DNA of 64,000 bases, taken from positions 35,076,807-35,140,806 of the forward strand of contig OZ024896.1 of assembly GCA_964017195.1 (NCBI GenBank), in the 5' to 3' direction. Origin of the DNA: Siderastrea radians. Taxonomy: Eukaryota; Cnidaria; Anthozoa; Scleractinia; Rhizangiidae. Under the pieces are notes generated by a model. The model made no database searches and had not been told where the DNA came from. It was given only the letters and a program-made list of their open reading frames with translations. The position numbers and the translations under genes are program-made. Shown here piece after piece: positions 23,022-33,252 of the stretch (positions within the stretch are counted from its first letter, which is position 1; the number at the start of each line of letters is the position of its first letter).

Positions 23022-24236
23022 AAGTTCATAGCGATCGTGAGTTGATGCCAGCTTTCAAACTTAAGCTCCCTAGTACATTCGTCCTTGCTCTCGTCGAAGA
23101 AATGTTAACTCCATTGAATTCCTTGTACTTTTCTACACAACTTTCCCTAAAGATTTTGGCGAAGCAAAGCAAAACTGCCAAAAAAATGCTTGCATTTGAC
23201 TGTTGAATTATTCAACTTGGCGAAAGCAAGGGACTTCCCCGAATCGGCTTCTGTGTTTCAGTAATGTAATGTTTACGTGCCACGGCAAGTTAGGCGAATT
23301 CATTCCAGCTTCAAAGCTCGCTAGCTCCTTCGTTCCTACTTTCATTGGACCCCGCCGTTTTTCTCCTCCTCCCAGGGAGCAAAATACCTTTCGATCACTC
23401 AAGATACGAGCTCAAGTGGTGTAAATTTTAAAGTTGATGATTTATCGTACCTGTGTTTGCTGCCATTTCCCCTTATGCATGATCTGCTCCGCACCCTTCT
23501 CCCTGTGGTAACATGAATCCCTGATAGTATGAACCCCATCCCTCATTCCTTGGTCATCCACTTGTCCTAGCTTTCGCGAAGAAGAACGTGACGAAATATT
23601 TTGACCATAGCGTGACTCAGTTAAGGCACGTTTTTTTTAAATAAACGAACTGACATGTCAGCGTAATTCTAAATAGCAAGGGCACGGAAATTTAAATAGA
23701 TTTCTTGATAAAAAACTCATTCTAAAATCTAAAGGAAACTGATAGCTATGAAAAACCGTAAAAGTCTATTTTAGTCCGTGATTCGATGAGTGATTTGGTG
23801 CAAGCAAGTTTACTTCTCCGAATCGGCTTCTGTGTTTCAATCACGTAATGTTTATGTGCTACGGCACGTGGCATGAATCATTGGCTTTCAAAGCTCGCTA
23901 GCACCTTCGTCCTTGCTCTCATTGAAGAGAAGTCAACTCCATTGAATTTCTTGTACTTTTCTACACAACTTTCCCTAAAGATTTTGGCGAAGCAAAGCAA
24001 AACTGCCAAAAATATGCTTGCATTTCACTGTTGAATTTTTCAACTTGGCGAAAGCAAGGGACTTCCCCGATCACCTTTTGTGTTTCAGTGATGTAATGTT
24101 TACGTGCCAGGGCAGGTTTGGCAAATTCATGCCAGCTTCAAAGCTCGCTAGCACCTTCGTTCTTGCTTTCATCGAAGGAATTTTCATGCCATTAAATCGC
24201 CGGTAATTTTCTACACCAACTTTCATGAAAATTCTG

Positions 24237-25957
24237 CCTGTGTAGCAAAAGACGCGACGAGTATGTTGGGCCGAGCAAAAACCGGAGGTCTGGGGCAAGT
24301 GACCACCAAAAAAATGGAAAACAAGAAAAGCCCCAGGGGGCATTAACCCCGCCGTTGTTCTCTCTGCCCTTGGGGTCCAAAATATATTACGGCCAGGTAA
24401 AAGTTGGTGTTTTATCGTATCTTTTACGTGCTTGCGATGATAATATAAATCAAGACACGACTTGCCTAATCACTCTGTTTTAGCGTGCGTGACGAAGAGC
24501 GTGATGAAATTATTATTTTGATCACAGCGTGACTCAGCCTGGCCTCGTAGCTAAGTTGGTTGAGCGACGGTGTTCTAATCCGGAGGTCGTGGGTTCGAAT
24601 CCCGCCGCGGTCAAAGATTTTTCTTTTATCTTGGTTCTCATTTCTAATTTCTTACTTTTAAGGCCTGTGGTCGGGGGGAAATTATGGAGGGCAGTATTAC
24701 TCACTTCTTGGCACTCATACGTACATACTTTACATCATAATTACTAAGTTCATAGCGATCGCGAGTTCATGCCAGCTTTCAAACTTAAGCTCCCTAGTAC
24801 ATTCGTCCTTGCTCTCGTCGAAGAAATGTTAACTCCATTGAATTCCTTGTACTTTTCTACATAACTTTCCCTAAAGATTTTGGCGAAGCAAAGCAAAACT
24901 GCCAAAAAAATGCTTGCATTTGACTGTTGAATTATTCAACTTGGCGAAAGCAAGGGACTTCCCCGAATCGGCTTCTGTGTTTCAGTGATGTAATGTTTAC
25001 GTGCCACGGCAAGTTAGGCGAATTTATTCCAGCTTCAAAGTTCGCTAGCACCTTCGTTCCTACTTTCATCGGACCCCGCCGTTTTTCTCCTCCTCCCAGG
25101 GAGCAAAATATATTACGGTCACTCAAGATACGAGCTCAAGTATTGTAAATTTTAAAGTTGATGATTTATCGTACCTGTGTTTGCTGCCATTTCCCCTTAT
25201 GCATCTGCTCTGCACCCTTCTCCCTGTGGTAACATGAATCCCTGATAGTATGAACCCCATCCCTCATTCCTGGGTCATCCACTTGTCCCAGCTTTCGCGA
25301 AGAAGAACGTGACGAAATATTTTGACCATAGCGTGACTCAATTAAGTCACGTCTTTTTAAAATAAACGTACTGACATGTCAGCGTAATTCTAAATAGCAA
25401 GGGCACGGAAATTTCAATAGATTTCTTGATAAAAAACTCATTCTAAAATCTAAAGGAAACTGGTAGCTATGAAAAACCGTAAAAGTCTATTTTAGGCCGT
25501 GATTCGATGAGTGATTTGGCGCAAGCAAGTTTACTTCTCCGAATCGGCTTCTGTGTTTCAGACGTAATGTTTATGTGCTACGGCACGTAGCATGAATCAT
25601 TGGCTTTCAAAGCTCGCTAGCACCTTCGTCCTTGCTCTCATTGAAGAGAAGTCAACTGCATTGAATTTCTTGTACTTTTCTACACAACTTTCCCTAAAGA
25701 TTTTGGCGAAGCAAAGCAAAACTGCCAAAAATATGCTTGCATTTCACTGTTGAATTTTTCAACTTGGCGAAAGCAAGGGACTTCCCCGGATCACCTTTTG
25801 TGTTTCAGTGATGTAATGTTTACGTGCCAGGGCAGGTTTGGCAAATTCATGCCAGCTTCAAAGCTCGCTAGCACCTTCGTTCTTGCTTTCATCGAAGGAA
25901 TTTTCATGCCATTAAATCGCCAGTAATTTTCTACACCAACTTTCATGAAAATTCTGG
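24237..25957. repeat. Tandem unit 2 within the insertion
   Basis: The second copy of the ~1.72-kb unit at 21602-24236, lacking the 907-bp element. High identity between the units implies a recent duplication, older than the 907-bp insertion. It ends about 190 bp before the right border of the whole insertion; between them are a poly-A run (26037-26064) and the duplicated ACGGGTATTACTAGACCCCG block. Confidence 0.8.
24541..24613 (+). tRNA. tRNA-like sequence, second copy
   Basis: Copy of the sequence at 21908-21980 with a few changes (GCTAAG for GCTCAG in the A-box region, GCCGCGG for GCCGGGG in the acceptor arm). The acceptor change opens one pair, so this copy is less likely to be functional. 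Otherwise the same remarks apply. Confidence 0.45.
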
Positions 25958-26119
25958 CGAATAAACGCTGAACGAACAAAGTTTACCGGCAAGTATTGTT
26001 TTGACCGAGCGCAGGTCTGGGGCAACTGACCACGACAAAAAAAAAAAAAAAAAAAAAAAAAAAACGGGTATTACTAGACCCCGTCCTGACGGCGGGGTAA
26101 TAAAAAAGAACGGGTATTA

Positions 26120-28426
26120 CTAGACCCCGTCCTGACGGCGGGGTAACAAGAACATTGGTGTCTGGCAAGGATGATCAGGATCAATAGCACTATAGAATCT
26201 TCGTTTATCAGAATCTGATGCATGTTTTATATCGTCATCTGAAACGCTAGTGATAGAACTGGTTTGCAATGATTCCCGAATTTTTTCAATTTTTTCCCTC
26301 TCCTCAAAAGTTAAAATCTCTTTAAAGTGCTTCTGTGTTGCAACACCTGTCACCCAGAGTTTGCCATTTACCCAACATAGTACTGGGCCACCAGAATTCC
26401 CTGGATTAAGGGGACAATTCAAAACTGCCATTGTATGACCTAATGAGCATAATTTACTGTAAGTTTCCTCAGAACCAGAAACATAGCCATTCACAAAAAT
26501 TGCTTTTTTGCCTTTATGACTCATAGGATATCCAAAAGAGAAAAGTTGCATCCCTGGTAACAGGGCTTGGTTAGACAACTGCAATGGGCATACTCCATTT
26601 TGCTTTACGTTAAGGTCTTTGCAATAAAGCAGTGCTAAATCTTTAAGCCCATCATCCTCAATGACCTCACAGTCTAACTCACCAATGGCTGCATTAGAAA
26701 TACCGATCTTCTTATTTTTGTCATTTGCTACATCTACAGTGACATGCTTATTGGTAACTATAAAGTGGTCATGAATTATAAACCCAGAACCATGTTCAAT
26801 TTCCATTTCCTCTGTGGCTTTGGCATACTCTGCATCAATTTCAGCTCTTTTCTCATCAGCTAATTTATTCCTGTATTTGGAGTCAGGATCTTTCTCATCT
26901 GAGTACCTATCACGAAGCTTTTTGGTATCAAAATGATCAATTGCATTCTTAATTTCAAAAATGTCATAAGTTTGTTGGGTTTTTGGAATCCCACTTTTCT
27001 TTTCTTTGGTGAAAAAGATGTCTGTATCCCCTGGTCTCGTAAGAACAGTGCCCGCAAAACAATCTCTTGCTCGACGCTCTGCCTCATTCCGTGAATATCC
27101 ACATAGCCTGCTCTTGGCTTTCTCATACTCTTTTGTGACAGCATCCCTCTGCACTTTAGTTGCCTTCAATGGTTCTGTCATATCAGTCAGATCAGTGCAC
27201 TTGAGTATCTTTCTTGTACTGTTCCCTTCAGTTTCATCAAAATAAAGAAGTCTTCTGTGAATATCAAAGATATCATAAGTTTTGTTGGTGCTTGCATCCT
27301 GGGATTTTTCCTCTTTAGTAGGAAATATAACCTCGTAATGTGGCAAGTTATCCACAAAGCAATCTCTCACCCTCTTCTCTGCCTCACTATGAGAATATCT
27401 GCATAACCCAGATGTAGCTTTCTCATATTCTTGTTTTACAAGTAAATTGCTTGCTTCAATTGACTTAGTGAGTCCATCAGATCCAGGTCCTTCATCTGGG
27501 TATTTCTGAAGAAGCTTTTTTTCATCCAGTTGTTGAAGTGCTTCATGAATATCAAAAATGTTATACGTTTGATTAACTTGACCACTGTTGGATCTTTTAA
27601 TGGGAAGGACAGGTGTATCTACCGGTGCATGATTATCAAAGAAATTACGATAACAATTCTTCACTCGTTGCTCAGCTTCATCTTGAGAATATTCTTTTAT
27701 CACTTTGTCAGTGATGGAGGCGGCTTCTTTTAACTCTCTTCCAACATCATCCCTTTGTGCAGTGTGTTGCTTCCACCACTTTATATGAACAAATTGAAGT
27801 GCATCATAATCACCAATGAGAGATGCAAAAAAGCTTTTTTCATTCCAGTGAAGAACAGCATTGTGAATATCAACAATATTGTATGGTTCACTTGTATTAC
27901 ACTTTGGTTGAAGAAGTCCGGCATCCCCAGCAAAGCTCCCAGCAAAGCAATCCCGCACTCGTCGCTGTGCAACAAGCCAGGAATATTGGATTCGTGCATC
28001 TGGGTTAGCAGTGGCTTCCTGGCACTCTCTTTCAACATCAGCTCTTCGCTTGTCAATCAACTCTTTCACTTCATCAGACCCGGGTCCTGGCTTTGGGTAT
28101 TTTTCAACATAAGGCATTTCATCAAAGTTTTTAAGCGCATCATGGATTTCAATAATGTCACAAATTTTTTCTTCGTCTAGCCACCCGTATTCATCCCATT
28201 CAGTGGGAAGCATGAGATACTGCAAGTGTTTATGCAGTAACCATGAACCATGACTCCACCATAAACCTGGACGCCAGCCAGCATAACATTTATCTAATTT
28301 ATCCCAAGCTTCCTTCCAACGATATTTCTTTATGTTTTCTGGTCGTCTTCCGAATATACTGACCTTCACACAAGCATCCAGAGCTTTTCTTCCCTCGTCA
28401 CCTAACACATCGCAGTTTGTGTACAT
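26120..28426 (-). CDS. Repeat-domain trypsin-like protease, copy C (3' end disrupted)
   Basis: A single open exon of 768 residues from the family start at 28426 (an upstream in-frame ATG at 28462 would add 12 residues, but the paralogues support 28426). It holds about five ~100-residue repeats (CFAG/CYRN cores near 48, 160, 258, 356 and 457; YNIFDIH/YDIFDIH blocks) and then the protease domain with His561 (TNKHV), Asp596 (KDLALLYC) and Ser678 (GNSGGP). All catalytic residues are present. The protein ends abnormally after MFLL with PRRQDGV encoded by inserted DNA, so the ~55-residue helical tail is lost. Its 5' flank resembles that of copy A for about 120 bp. It may still make an active protease if the tail is dispensable. 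It is nested in CWC27 intron 9 on the same strand. Confidence 0.82.
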   Translation of the reverse strand: MYTNCDVLGDEGRKALDACVKVSIFGRRPENIKKYRWKEAWDKLDKCYAGWRPGLWWSHGSWLLHKHLQYLMLPTEWDEYGWLDEEKICDIIEIHDALKNFDEMPYVEKYPKPGPGSDEVKELIDKRRADVERECQEATANPDARIQYSWLVAQRRVRDCFAGSFAGDAGLLQPKCNTSEPYNIVDIHNAVLHWNEKSFFASLIGDYDALQFVHIKWWKQHTAQRDDVGRELKEAASITDKVIKEYSQDEAEQRVKNCYRNFFDNHAPVDTPVLPIKRSNSGQVNQTYNIFDIHEALQQLDEKKLLQKYPDEGPGSDGLTKSIEASNLLVKQEYEKATSGLCRYSHSEAEKRVRDCFVDNLPHYEVIFPTKEEKSQDASTNKTYDIFDIHRRLLYFDETEGNSTRKILKCTDLTDMTEPLKATKVQRDAVTKEYEKAKSRLCGYSRNEAERRARDCFAGTVLTRPGDTDIFFTKEKKSGIPKTQQTYDIFEIKNAIDHFDTKKLRDRYSDEKDPDSKYRNKLADEKRAEIDAEYAKATEEMEIEHGSGFIIHDHFIVTNKHVTVDVANDKNKKIGISNAAIGELDCEVIEDDGLKDLALLYCKDLNVKQNGVCPLQLSNQALLPGMQLFSFGYPMSHKGKKAIFVNGYVSGSEETYSKLCSLGHTMAVLNCPLNPGNSGGPVLCWVNGKLWVTGVATQKHFKEILTFEEREKIEKIRESLQTSSITSVSDDDIKHASDSDKRRFYSAIDPDHPCQTPMFLLPRRQDGV

Positions 28427-28462
28427 GACGCGGTGTTTACGACCATTTCTACATTTGTACAC

Positions 28463-29796
28463 GTCGGACCTTTTATTGCAGTGAAGTGTGGCTGAATAGA
28501 TCTCTGATCGTTTTGATCCGTGTTGTTACAGTATTCTGTTTAAGATCAGTATGAGATCATAATGGACTATATCAAGAGAAAATTATATCTTGACGGAAAG
28601 AGGCCACCACGACTGCATTCAGCTTGGTAACCACGCGTAAGAATATAGGTTCCGAGAAACTGAGAGCTGACTTTGTTGTATTTGCAGAGAATGCATGGAG
28701 AAGAAATGTACAAAACCAGTACAAAGCACGTGCAGAGCCGTTATTTTTGTTCAAAGTCCTTTTTCGGGCCATTGTTCCTAGTATTTCTTGTTGCTGTTGT
28801 CGGTGTGGTTGCGCAATTGCATGAGGTTTCTACTGGCATTTTAAAATACAACTTCCGGAAATGACCGACTTTACATATTTCATTTCTAATAATTTCCCAC
28901 ACAGCCGTGGGAGGCGATCTTTGTTTAAGTCGGTGTTCTTTGATATCCTTATCGGCAAAAATTTATATCGAAAATCAATGTCTAAAAAACTTATAGGTGA
29001 ACTTAATAATAACACAAGGTTAATTAGGGTGGCCCCCTTAATGTAACAATATAAAAGAAAAAATAAATAAAAAGATAAAAGTTTCGAGTTAAAAAGATTA
29101 CAAGTTTAAAGTTACAAGTAAGCAGCAACAAATAATTATTAAGAAATAAACAAATAGTACAAAGAAATTTAAAAATATTTTTGAGCCTACCTAAACTTAT
29201 GTTTTCCATCAGGAGGTAAAGAATTCTGTCCAGTCTTTCTGGACATTTTTGGTATTGCCAAGTTATTACTGACAGCATGGATGCTATTCAATTGTCGATC
29301 AACATTGAATGCATTGAATGAGATGTTAATACAGAGCTTTGGCCTGCTTAGTGGAGGCACAGCAGTATTGTGGTTATGGCGTAGGACTTTCAATCGGACA
29401 AACACATGATGAAAGGGTAGTTGGTTCGAGGCTTGGTCTATGCACTGTATAGTGTTGTTTCCTGACACAAGAAACTTTACTCCCCATTGTCTCTTTCTAT
29501 CCAGGGCCTGGGTTTTTGAAAGCTGGTTAACGCCATCCTGGGATTAAAAGTTAATCAAGGTTCCTGTTGCCCTCATTTCAAAAGAGTTTTCACTGCAAAT
29601 CCCAAGTGACTGTTTGAAAGCAACCAAGGTCAAAATGCAGGCTATAAAAGATTTACAGGAATCCATATCATTTGGCTATCAAACGAATTAACCCTGCTTT
29701 GAACAACTGGGCCCTGGTGTACAAATGAGTACTGGTTAACTGTTAGGGAATCCTAACAGAAGAGCTGGGGGGGGGGGGGGGGTAAACCTGCAGTGC
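28463..29796. other. Upstream flank of copy C and intronic spacer
   Basis: The first ~120 bp share blocks with the region upstream of copy A at 9166-9300 (GTGTTTACG, GTGTGGCTGAA, ATCTCTGATC), so they probably include the protease promoter/5' UTR. The rest is AT-rich with no supported gene. A possible old tRNA-like SINE lies near 29350-29440 (GGTTCGAGGC). Confidence 0.4.
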
Positions 29797-30125
29797 GATG
29801 GACTAGTATCCCATCCAGGGGTAGTAATAATACTCCTAGTCACTTTATGCTGGGTATCCTGTGATGGACTAGTATCCCATTCAGGGGGGGGGGGAGTAGT
29901 AATACTCCTACTCACTTTATGCTGGGTATCCTGTTATGAACTGGGATCCCATCCAGGGGGGAGTTGTGATGCTCCTAGTCACTTTATGCTGGGTATCCTG
30001 TTATGAACTGGGATCCCATCCAGGGGGGAGTTGTGATACTCCTGGTCACTTCATGCTGGGTATCCTGTGATGGACTAGTATCCCAACCAGGTGGGAGTAG
30101 TGATGTTCCCAGTCGCTTTATGCTA
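29797..30125 (-). repeat. 66-bp-type minisatellite, array 3 (about 5 units)
   Basis: About five imperfect units of the minisatellite seen at 42471-43745, in the opposite orientation (AGTCACTTTATGCTGGGTAT, CCTGTGATGGACTAGTATCC). It begins after a G-run at 29768-29782 and lies in CWC27 intron 9. Confidence 0.85.
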
Positions 30126-30764
30126 ATGCTCTTGGATAGAGTTCTGCTACTTATATAGCAAGACAAGTGTCTCAAAGTTTGACCAGTAGGTAGAGTTGTA
30201 CTATAAGCTAAGTAGACACAACATGGTGAACTACTAGTGATAAAAAGAGCTAACAAAATAGGAACCAATAGGAACAAAGCTACGATACATATCCAGACTA
30301 CAAAACAAAGTATCAGTCAAGGGACCATTATTCAAGGTATGTGAATAGGGAGTATTCTTTTTTGAATATAGGCCTTCATTGCTTAGTTGTTGCTGTGGGC
30401 CACCACCCCAAGGGCCTCATGCCCCATTAACTATGTTTTACCGCTTGGTAAAAGCGGCATGATATTAATAACAATAAAAATAACAATAACATAGGTCTTT
30501 ATTAACACATGATTGAACTAAAGCTTACAGCTTGTGAGGGAGTGTGACAGAAAAATAAAAATCAACATAAGCTATAAAGGTCTGTGCCGAACCAAAGGGT
30601 ATGGTTTGGAGCCATTTGGGTGTAACATTGGTATGTTTGCCCTGCTAGTCTGAAATAGGCAAGAACGTCATGCTAGCCCACATATAAGGCACTAATAACA
30701 TTACAGTCCTATATGAATATACACACCAACTGATTAACGCACCTACCTCCACTAACACAAACTT

Positions 30765-30905
30765 TCCTTCACTTGTACTCACTTTCCTTCATTTGTACTG
30801 ACTTTCCTTCATTTCTACTCACTTCCCTTCACTTGTACTCACTTACCTTCACATTACTGCCTCATATGTGGGCTACCATGACGTTCTTGCCCTATATGTG
30901 GGCTA
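30765..30905. repeat. Short tandem repeats (TTTCCTTCATTTGTACTCAC type)
   Basis: About four to five imperfect 21-bp units around ACTTTCCTTCATTTGTACTC at 30770-30845, followed by two copies of a ~30-bp ATGTGGGCTACCATGACGTT unit. No coding potential. Confidence 0.7.
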
Positions 30906-31071
30906 CCATGACGTTCTGGCCCTGAAATAGGCAATCCTTCATCCCCAGGGTCTTTCTTCAAGACTAAAATTACTTCTCTTAGCCCTCCACTGAGCACAAT
31001 GGCTCTTTTCTACAGCAAATTAGTGGCTGTGAATTGATAAGTGCATCTGAAGGTTGTCAGTTTACCATAAA

Positions 31072-31931
31072 TGATCAATTATTAGTAAGTACCACGGCGC
31101 TTATTTTATTTTCTCTGTTAAAGGTGCGGTGCTTATTCAAGAGCGGCGCCTATTCGAGAGCGGCGCTTATTTCAACTACGGGTAAAACACTGAGGGGAAT
31201 ATAGAGAGAATTAAGTGAGGTGCATTTCGAATGAAATACAAGAGGTATCATGAACGCAGTTTCTCAGTCTCTGTGAAAGTAATGCTGCTCAAATACAAGA
31301 GGTAACATGAACACAGTTTCCCGGCTCTTCGTGAAAGTATTGCTGCCAGTGCGCGATTGATCTTCTGCGCACCTAAACATTGTCATATTACGCCACTCCT
31401 TCATCAACTTCACTGGTTGCCTATCCGCCTACGTATCGAGTTTAAAATCTTTTTGATCACCTTTAAAGTACTCCAGGGCTCAGCTCCTAAATATCTCATC
31501 GATTTAATTTTTGTCCTTCCGCCATCTCGTTATGATTTACTGCAAAATAACAAGGGAATTCTTCTGAGCACCCCTAAGCGTTTCACAAAAGTTACCATGG
31601 GGGATCGATCATTTATGGCAGCAGCGCCACGGCTTTGGAACAGTCTTCCCGTATGCATTAGATCTGCTTGCACCACGAATGATTTTAAACACAAACTGAA
31701 GATATTTTTTTTCAGCAAGGCATTTTGTTAGTATAATTAGTTTATATTTAGGTTTTTATATAGTTTTTCTGCAAATTACTTTTATTATTGCCAATTGTAA
31801 ATAGTTTTAGTGTAGTTTTCGTTTTTGATTCTATGGTCATTGTAATAGGTTTTTTTATTTTTATATTTACTGTAATGTTTGTAATGCCCATTTGATTATT
31901 CTTATAGAAAATGTGCAATATAAATATTAGA

Positions 31932-31969
<38 letters not shown>

Positions 31970-32270
31970 GAACACAGTTTCTTAGTCTCTTTGCTGCAGT
32001 TGATGTTACTCTGTGAACAGGCTCTAGTCAATGTCAATGTCCTCATCGGCTTCATCATTTCTGTCAATGATTTGGCGGGGGTCATCTCTTTATGTCTCTT
32101 TATATTGAGTGCCGTAACAAAGGTGGGGCATTTATTTGTAAATACCCAAATTAGCACTGCGGCGTTTGTTTGAGAGTGGTGCTTATTAAATTATTTTCAC
32201 TAAACGTGCGGCACTTATTCGAGAGCGGCGCTTATTCAAGTAGCGGCGCTTAATCAATCATTTACGATAA
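31072..32270. mobile_element. TIR element interrupted by a LINE fragment
   Basis: Outer ends are inverted (TTTACCATAAATGATCAATT left; on the other strand TTATCGTAAATGATTGATTA right). They are followed on both sides by repeated AGCGGCGCTTATTC-type blocks (31090-31175 and 32157-32255). Between them lies a LINE 3' fragment. This looks like a non-autonomous TIR element that received a LINE insertion. Confidence 0.6.
31335..31965 (+). mobile_element. LINE (CR1/L2-like) 3' fragment with reverse-transcriptase tail
   Basis: From about 31335 to 31731 the plus strand encodes the C-terminal end of a non-LTR retrotransposon ORF2: ITPLLHQLHWLPIRLRIEFK, then a later RSFMAAAPRLWNSLPVCIR block and FKHKLKIFFF before the stop. 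This is the usual HWLPI(x)RI(x)FK...LWNxLPxxIR signature downstream of the RT domain. An AT-rich 3' UTR follows, ending in (ATT)n near 31930-31965. The polymerase and endonuclease domains are absent, so it is a 5'-truncated dead copy. Confidence 0.85.
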
Positions 32271-33252
32271 GTTCTGGTCCCAGCAATGGACAATTCCAGG
32301 CAGTTCCTCCTCCCCCTTCCCCTGGCAACCATGGCAAATAATAGTCTTAGGTGTCAGGTTAGTCTACTCTGTAGCATCTAAAGCCTCGTGATTTTGACCT
32401 CACAGATTTGTGGGTTTGTTTCACAGCGATGAGGTCCTCAACTAAGACAAGAAATTTGAGACCAAGTTACGTACTCTTAAGAAGTTGGAAAGAGAAAGAA
32501 TGCTGCATTAGAATTAACACTACTCTCTTTGTCTCAGTTTGTCCTGATGTAACCTTCTGTAGTCGAGAGTTGAGAGTCTTTGGGTCAAAATAATGTGAAG
32601 GCCGTGCTCTTGTATGGTTAGAGCTGGACGAGAGTGGACTTTCATGGCATGAGGCAAAAGACTGCAAAAAATAGGGTCAGGTGGCAAGCACTAGTGGAAG
32701 ACCTATTTTCATCAGGAACGAAGAGGTTTAAGTAAGTAAGTACTATGTGGATGGGCCCAGAGGGAAGAATTTGACTTCTTTTACTACTAATAGTTATTAT
32801 TTTACACTGACATCCCATTGGGCATTTGAACAGTTCATGGGTCCTCACCACAAGGCATTTGCTAATTATTTTCAAAAAACTGTAAATACACATGTACTCA
32901 GGGGTTTGCCTTGGGGAAAGATTTGAAGTACTGTTGTAGATGCTTTATTTACATTTGATAGGTTAGGCAGCAGAGCAGTTGGGTTATATACATGTCAAAA
33001 AGTTAAGAATTCAAAATCTCCTTGAGGGCACTATACTGAATTGACTAATACATAATATGCAGAACATTACACTCTGCAGAATGTCCTTCACCACCCAGGT
33101 CTATACATGGATACTGGCAGATTTAGGATACAGAAACTCCCCTTCATGATCTTATGATCTACTATGACAAACATACCAAATTGTCAGGGGGGAGGTGGGG
33201 TGGCTAGTGATGGACTAACATCCCATTCAAGGAGAATAGTGATACATCTAGT

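Larger units (their letters stand above)
21602..24236. repeat. Tandem unit 1 within the insertion (contains a 907-bp insert)
   Basis: Nearly identical to 24237-25957 apart from a 907-bp insert at about 22115-23021. Both start at CCTGTGTAGCAAAAGACGCG and end at CACCAACTTTCATGAAAATT. Each unit also contains internal subrepeats with CTTGGCGAAAGCAAGGGACT and GCTTCAAAGCTCGCTAGC blocks, about three times per unit. No gene was found. Confidence 0.8.
21520..26144. mobile_element. 4.6-kb insertion splitting protease copy C
   Basis: Bounded by an 8-bp direct repeat AACAAGAA. It interrupts a coding sequence that is continuous in copies A and B, so both borders are well defined. An 8-bp duplication is typical of hAT-like insertion. 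The ends are not simple inverted repeats: the left begins AAGCCCCAGGGGCATTACCC, and the right ends in two copies of a hairpin-forming ACCCCGTCCTGACGGCGGGGT block. ACCCCGCCGT appears in inverted orientation near both ends. The inside consists of two ~1.72-kb tandem units with tRNA-like sequences and internal subrepeats. No transposase was recognised, so it is presumably non-autonomous. Confidence 0.65.

Noticed and set aside
28426..28462. Upstream ATG of copy C adding MYKCRNGRKHRV
   Set aside because: All three paralogues share the start at MYxxxDxLGDEGRK; the extra residues have no counterpart in A or B.
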